DNA of 34,598 bases from Fidelibacterota bacterium (lineage in GTDB: Bacteria > Pseudomonadota > Alphaproteobacteria > Rhodospirillales > Rhodospirillaceae): the NCBI GenBank assembly GCA_947472795.1, contig CANJBL010000022.1, forward strand, positions 1 to 34,598, in the 5' to 3' direction. Shown here piece by piece: positions 31,408 through 34,598 of the stretch. The first letter of the stretch is position 1. Each line of letters opens with the position of its first letter. The notes under the pieces were generated by a model. The model saw only the letters and a list, made by a program, of their open reading frames with translations, was not told the origin of the DNA and ran no database searches. The position numbers and the translations under genes are program-made.

Positions 31408-32055
31408 ATGTTCCGCACTGCCGCAATCCTTCTCCTTACGTTTGGTCCTGGCCTTGTCTATGCGGCCCAGGACACTGGTGACCAGCCGCTGAGGCCGGCG
31501 CCCGACCCGCTGTCGGAGGAATCCCGAGCTATCAATGGCCTGTTATCCGGTATGGCAACAGTTACGACGCGCTTCGCCGATGCCAACGCAAATCTTTGCG
31601 AAAAGGGAAATCTCATCTGTCACGTGACGCTCACCATACGGGACGTGAGCACAATCGGTATTGAGCCTACAAACGAGGGAATGTCCCTCACGGTGCCATT
31701 GCTGAAATATGTGAAGAATGACGACGAGCTCGCCTTCATCCTAGCTCACGAACAGGCACACCGGCTTCTGCATCACGTCGACAGGGCGATGACCCACGAG
31801 GCAGAGGTGGCAGCCGATTGCCTCGGCACCTTTCTTGCTGCCCGCGCGGGTTATGATCCCATAAAAGGGGCCGACACCATCCGCCGTGTGGCGCAGGGGC
31901 AGAGCAGGGAAGAGCATGTCTTCGCGGCGTCCGGCAACTTTGGCACCAAGCTCAAGTGGGAAGAGCGCATGCAAACCATCCGCAAAGCGGCCGATGCCGC
32001 TAAAGCGGGCGCGGAGCCGGCGATCATGAACCAAACTTGCGGTGTAAGCCTGTGA
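31408..32055 (+). CDS. M48-type zinc metalloprotease, exported
   Basis: A 215-residue protein with a signal peptide (M-F-R-T-A-A-I-L-L-L-T-F-G-P-G-L-V-Y-A) and a small metalloprotease domain. The zinc site is H-E-Q-A-H in A-F-I-L-A-H-E-Q-A-H-R-L-L, with the third ligand Glu in E-A-E-V-A-A-D about 20 residues later, as in the M48 family (BepA/LoiP-like). It is probably periplasmic, acting on misfolded envelope proteins. ATG 31408 is preferred because the signal peptide starts there; frames to 31363 (GGAGG too close) and 31336 add leader residues unlike a signal. The stop overlaps the start of the glycosyltransferase gene, so the two are co-translated. Confidence 0.85.
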   Translation: MFRTAAILLLTFGPGLVYAAQDTGDQPLRPAPDPLSEESRAINGLLSGMATVTTRFADANANLCEKGNLICHVTLTIRDVSTIGIEPTNEGMSLTVPLLKYVKNDDELAFILAHEQAHRLLHHVDRAMTHEAEVAADCLGTFLAARAGYDPIKGADTIRRVAQGQSREEHVFAASGNFGTKLKWEERMQTIRKAADAAKAGAEPAIMNQTCGVSL

Positions 32056-34352
32056 GCCAAGACCACCGGCCCGACCCTGAAAGGATGGTTCGGGAAGGAC
32101 TTGCGCATCACCAACGGGGCGCACTCGCCGAGGCGCGAAAGAGCTATCAAGCGGCCCTAGAGTCGGACCCGGCGCATTTCGATGCGCAACACTTGCTGGG
32201 GGTGCTGGCTTTACAAGCTGGCAATCCTGCCGAGGCTGCCGAGCTTATCGCCGCGGCGCTGCAGACGCGCGCAGCTTTGCCGTTTGCTGCCGATGCTCAC
32301 GTGAATCACGGTAGTGCGCTAAAAGCTCTTGGCCGCCTTGATGAGGCCATACAAGCCTATGATCGGGCCATAATCTGCCGTCCGCACCATGCTATCGCGT
32401 ATTTCAATCGCGCCAACGTTCTGCGCGATCTCGGGCGCCAAGATGACGCTATTACAGGCTTCCAACACGTGCTTACTCTCAAGCCCGACGACGGTGATGC
32501 TCACTTCAATCTTGGACTGGCCCAAGTGGATGTGGGGCAGTTTTCTGCTGCGGTCGTCAGTTTCGAAAACGCTCTCCGCCATAACATTCGTAGCGCCGAA
32601 ATATATGAAGCTTACGGCCGCGTTCTTCGTACGCTAGGGCGCTTAGAAGAAGCTTTGGCAAGCTTCGAGGCCCTGGCTCTGTTGAGGCCAGGAAGCGCTG
32701 GCTCGTATGGCAATCGCGGCGTAGTTCTCGCGGATCTTGGTCGCGAGCGAGAGGCTCTTGCCGACTACAATCGCGCCATTGCCCTCGATCCACGCGATGC
32801 TTCTTTCTATAGCAATCGCGGGCAGGTGTTGCGCAACGCGGGCGACCTGGAGGCGGCTGCCGCGGATTTTGCCCTAGCTTCTACGCTTAATCCCAAATCG
32901 GTCAAAGCGCTTTACAATCTCGGCACGCTCCTCAGTAGATTGAAGCGCTACTCCGCCGCCTGTGAAGCTTTCGCAAGCGCCGCGGCTCTTGATCCAAACT
33001 ATCCATTTCTTTTGGGAACCTGGCTGCATACAAGAATGATGCTGTGCGATTGGCGCAATTTTTCCGCTGACCTCGATATATTGTGCCGCAAAATCGAAAA
33101 CGGCGAATCAACTGCCCCGACATTCGCGCTCTGCGCCATGACGGACTCGCTCACATTGCAGCGTAAGGCCGCCGACATTTGGGTGGAAACACATCCATTG
33201 CTCTCAGGTCCACCGCTGGCTGCGCCATTAAAAAGCGCCAAAATACGTGTTGGTTATTTCTCTAGCGACTTCTATATGCACCCGGTGATGCAGCTTGCTG
33301 CCGGACTCTTTGAAACGCACGATCGCTCCCGCTTCGAGATCATTGCCTTTTCCTATGGCCAAAAGGTCAATGATCCCATGCGTCATCGCCTCGAGGCTGC
33401 ATTTGATCGCTTCATTGATGTAAGTCACCGCAGCGATAGCGATATCGCTGAAAGTGCGCGGGCGGCTGATCTCGATATCGCCGTTGACCTCGTTGGCTAT
33501 ACCGGCGGTGCCAGGCCGGGAATATTTGCACATCGCGCCGCGCCGGTTCAGGTGAGCTATCTCGGCTATCCTGCGACGATGGGCGCGTCTTTCATGGACT
33601 ATCTCGTTGCGGACGAGGTCGTCATCCCCGCACCTGCGCGGCCTTTCTTTTCTGAAAAGATCATATGGTTGCCGACCTATCAAGTGAATGATCGAAAGCC
33701 AGATATATCGAAATTGGATTTTGATCGTGAAAGCCTGGGACTACCGCCGAACGGGTTTGTTTTTGCCTGCTTCAATAATCCCTTCAAGATTACGCCGGAT
33801 ATTTTCGCAGCGTGGATGCGCATTTTGCGCGCTACACCGGGCAGTGTGCTTTTCATATCCGCCGAAGAAGTGGTATCCGTAAATCTCCGACGTGAGGCAA
33901 GCGAGCACGGCGTGGATCCGGCGCGTATTATTGTCGGGAAGAAAGTGCCCACCCTGGAATACTGGGCGCGCCTGCGGGCGGCTGATCTCTTTCTTGATAC
34001 CTTCCCGTTCAACGCTCACTCTACGGCGAGCGACTGTCTCTGGGCGGGGTTGCCGGTATTGACGCTGAAGGGAGAGAGTTATGCGTCGCGCGTGGGCGCA
34101 AGTTTGCTGACGGCAATAGGCCTGCCGGAATTGATAGCGGTCGATTTAGCTGACTATGAGGCTAAAGCGGCCGCTCTTGCCAAAGATCCTCATGGACTAG
34201 CGGAGTTGAAGCGGAGGGCGCTATCTGCTCGGTCGACCGCGCAGCTCTTTGATACTTCAGATTTCACAAAACATATTGAAGAGGCCTTTGTGCTCATAAC
34301 GAAGCGCTCTCGCGCCGGAAAGGCGCCTGATCATATATCTGTGGGCCGATAG
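32052..34352 (+). CDS. TPR protein with GT41 (SPINDLY/OGT-type) glycosyltransferase domain
   Basis: A protein of 766 residues. About nine tetratricopeptide repeats fill residues 10-315 (for example A-L-A-E-A-R-K-S-Y-Q-A-A-L, L-D-E-A-I-Q-A-Y-D-R-A-I, and R-E-A-L-A-D-Y-N-R-A-I-A-L-D-P). The C-terminal half (about 375-745) is the GT41 catalytic region, with R-V-G-Y-F-S-S-D-F-Y-M-H, D-I-A-V-D-L-V-G-Y-T-G-G-A-R-P, Q-V-S-Y-L-G-Y-P-A-T-M-G and L-D-T-F-P-F-N-A-H-S-T-A-S-D. It resembles eukaryotic O-GlcNAc and O-fucose transferases, so it should glycosylate cytosolic proteins such as flagellins or adhesins, with the TPRs choosing substrates. GTG 32052 overlaps the protease stop and is preferred; TTG 32037 is the other option. 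Confidence 0.92.
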   Translation: MSQDHRPDPERMVREGLAHHQRGALAEARKSYQAALESDPAHFDAQHLLGVLALQAGNPAEAAELIAAALQTRAALPFAADAHVNHGSALKALGRLDEAIQAYDRAIICRPHHAIAYFNRANVLRDLGRQDDAITGFQHVLTLKPDDGDAHFNLGLAQVDVGQFSAAVVSFENALRHNIRSAEIYEAYGRVLRTLGRLEEALASFEALALLRPGSAGSYGNRGVVLADLGREREALADYNRAIALDPRDASFYSNRGQVLRNAGDLEAAAADFALASTLNPKSVKALYNLGTLLSRLKRYSAACEAFASAAALDPNYPFLLGTWLHTRMMLCDWRNFSADLDILCRKIENGESTAPTFALCAMTDSLTLQRKAADIWVETHPLLSGPPLAAPLKSAKIRVGYFSSDFYMHPVMQLAAGLFETHDRSRFEIIAFSYGQKVNDPMRHRLEAAFDRFIDVSHRSDSDIAESARAADLDIAVDLVGYTGGARPGIFAHRAAPVQVSYLGYPATMGASFMDYLVADEVVIPAPARPFFSEKIIWLPTYQVNDRKPDISKLDFDRESLGLPPNGFVFACFNNPFKITPDIFAAWMRILRATPGSVLFISAEEVVSVNLRREASEHGVDPARIIVGKKVPTLEYWARLRAADLFLDTFPFNAHSTASDCLWAGLPVLTLKGESYASRVGASLLTAIGLPELIAVDLADYEAKAAALAKDPHGLAELKRRALSARSTAQLFDTSDFTKHIEEAFVLITKRSRAGKAPDHISVGR

Positions 34353-34419
34353 CTAAGGGCGCTTAATGTCATTCACCGGCACGCGCCAGAGTAGACCCGC
34401 CCGCCCGCTTGTGAGCCAA

Positions 34420-34448
34420 ATCGCACCGAATCCGCATCGCACCGAATC
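34420..34448. repeat. Short direct repeat next to the IS end
   Basis: ATCGCACCGAATC occurs at 34420-34432 and again at 34436-34448, a 16-bp period, ending five bases before the TGTC presumed to be the IS terminus. It may be part of the target sequence or of the element edge. Confidence 0.7.
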
Positions 34449-34512
34449 GCCGTGTCAACGCCGGAGACAAAATGCATCGGTACGCCGGAGTAAAGATGCA
34501 TCAGTGAGGCTG

Positions 34513-34544
34513 GCAGGAAGGCCCCCCGCGGGGGGCCTTCCTGC
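34513..34544 (-). terminator. Very strong hairpin just after the IS gene end
   Basis: GCAGGAAGGCCCCCC (34513-34527) pairs perfectly with GGGGGGCCTTCCTGC (34530-34544), a stem of at least 14 pairs. It lies nine bases beyond the stop of the partial minus-strand gene, toward the IS end. T-runs are short (GTTTCG on the right). It probably ends transcription of the IS gene and shields the element from outside read-through. Confidence 0.75.
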
Positions 34545-34553
34545 GTTTCGCGA

Positions 34554-34598
34554 TCAGGTTTGGCTGGCGTCGTCGGGGGCGTTACGGGAGCGCCGCTT
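34554..34598 (-). CDS. C-terminal end of a gene, probably the IS21 helper istB
   Basis: The minus strand is open from the window edge to TGA (complement of 34554-34556), giving K-R-R-S-R-N-A-P-D-D-A-S-Q-T. Only 14 residues are visible, too few to identify by sequence. The call as IstB, the AAA+ ATPase helper of IS21, rests on its position next to the IS end and on the charged, low-complexity tail. Confidence 0.35.
   Translation of the reverse strand, partial: KRRSRNAPDDASQT

Larger units (their letters stand above)
34453..34598 (-). mobile_element. End of a probable IS21-family element
   Basis: From TGTCAACG at 34453 the sequence has two similar 21-bp direct repeats, ACGCCGGAG-N2-AAA-N-ATGCATC (34458-34478 and 34482-34502, 18 of 21 bases identical). 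IS21-family ends carry such multiple terminal repeats and begin with TG. Next come a strong hairpin and the end of a minus-strand gene that runs off the window. The order reading leftward, gene end, terminator, terminal repeats, TG...CA end, fits the istB side of an IS21 element. Family assignment rests on the end structure and is not proven. Confidence 0.6.

Noticed and set aside
1-34598. The two terminal IS elements as a composite transposon carrying the whole segment
   Set aside because: The left end is IS3-like and the right end IS21-like; unrelated ends cannot be mobilised together by one transposase.

Overview
The window is a stretch of bacterial chromosome, moderately GC-rich and densely packed, most likely from an alphaproteobacterium. 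The evidence is the XRE-type regulator at 25355-25858, whose HTH region is of the kind common in Alphaproteobacteria, together with a large TonB-dependent receptor, many Tat and Sec exported proteins and short gene overlaps. A member of or near the Micropepsales (Rhizomicrobium-like) would fit, but that is a guess from gene content. Both window edges lie in insertion sequences: the right end of an IS3-family element (1-198) and the end of what looks like an IS21-family element (34453-34598).

Layout. 199-2891: a DUF1329 exported protein whose ATG touches the IS3 end, convergent with an anti-sigma/ECF-sigma pair. 3429-4415: a secreted protein of unknown function. 4627-12343: the most notable locus. 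A cytochrome b561 gene (minus) diverges from a five-gene plus-strand operon encoding a periplasmic haem protein with one CXXCH and one CX3CH site, a decahaem MtrA/DmsE-type cytochrome, an MtrB/PioB-type outer-membrane barrel, a DUF1800 protein and a DUF1501 protein. This looks like a porin-cytochrome conduit for moving electrons across the outer membrane, with no recognisable MtrC-like surface cytochrome and with the DUF1800/DUF1501 pair in its place. 12521-14164: a REC-EAL c-di-GMP phosphodiesterase followed by a stand-alone Hpt phosphotransfer protein.

14230-22765: envelope and small genes. These include a bacterial PH-domain membrane protein, a Pro/Ala-rich anchored protein, an alginate-export-like porin, a DsbA-like thiol oxidoreductase, several lipoproteins, a dienelactone-hydrolase-like enzyme and a GT-C membrane glycosyltransferase with no normal start codon. 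22954-23739: a PEP-CTERM protein gene with a textbook sigma-54 promoter, a hairpin at the predicted transcript start and a strong terminator. 23745-25858: a haloacid-dehalogenase-like protein, a single-domain response regulator and an XRE regulator with several dyads upstream. 26079-31168: a Tat-exported FAD amine oxidase (spermidine-dehydrogenase-like) and a TonB-dependent receptor. 31408-34352: an M48-type metalloprotease overlapping a TPR/GT41 (SPINDLY/OGT-type) glycosyltransferase.

Working picture, partly inference: quinol or another inner-membrane donor could pass electrons through b561 and the periplasmic haem protein to the MtrA-MtrB conduit, or the path could run inward. The neighbouring REC-EAL/Hpt module, its near-sigma-54 promoter and the sigma-54-driven PEP-CTERM gene suggest that surface attachment or extracellular matrix control is encoded nearby. 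No tRNA, rRNA or CRISPR array was seen.
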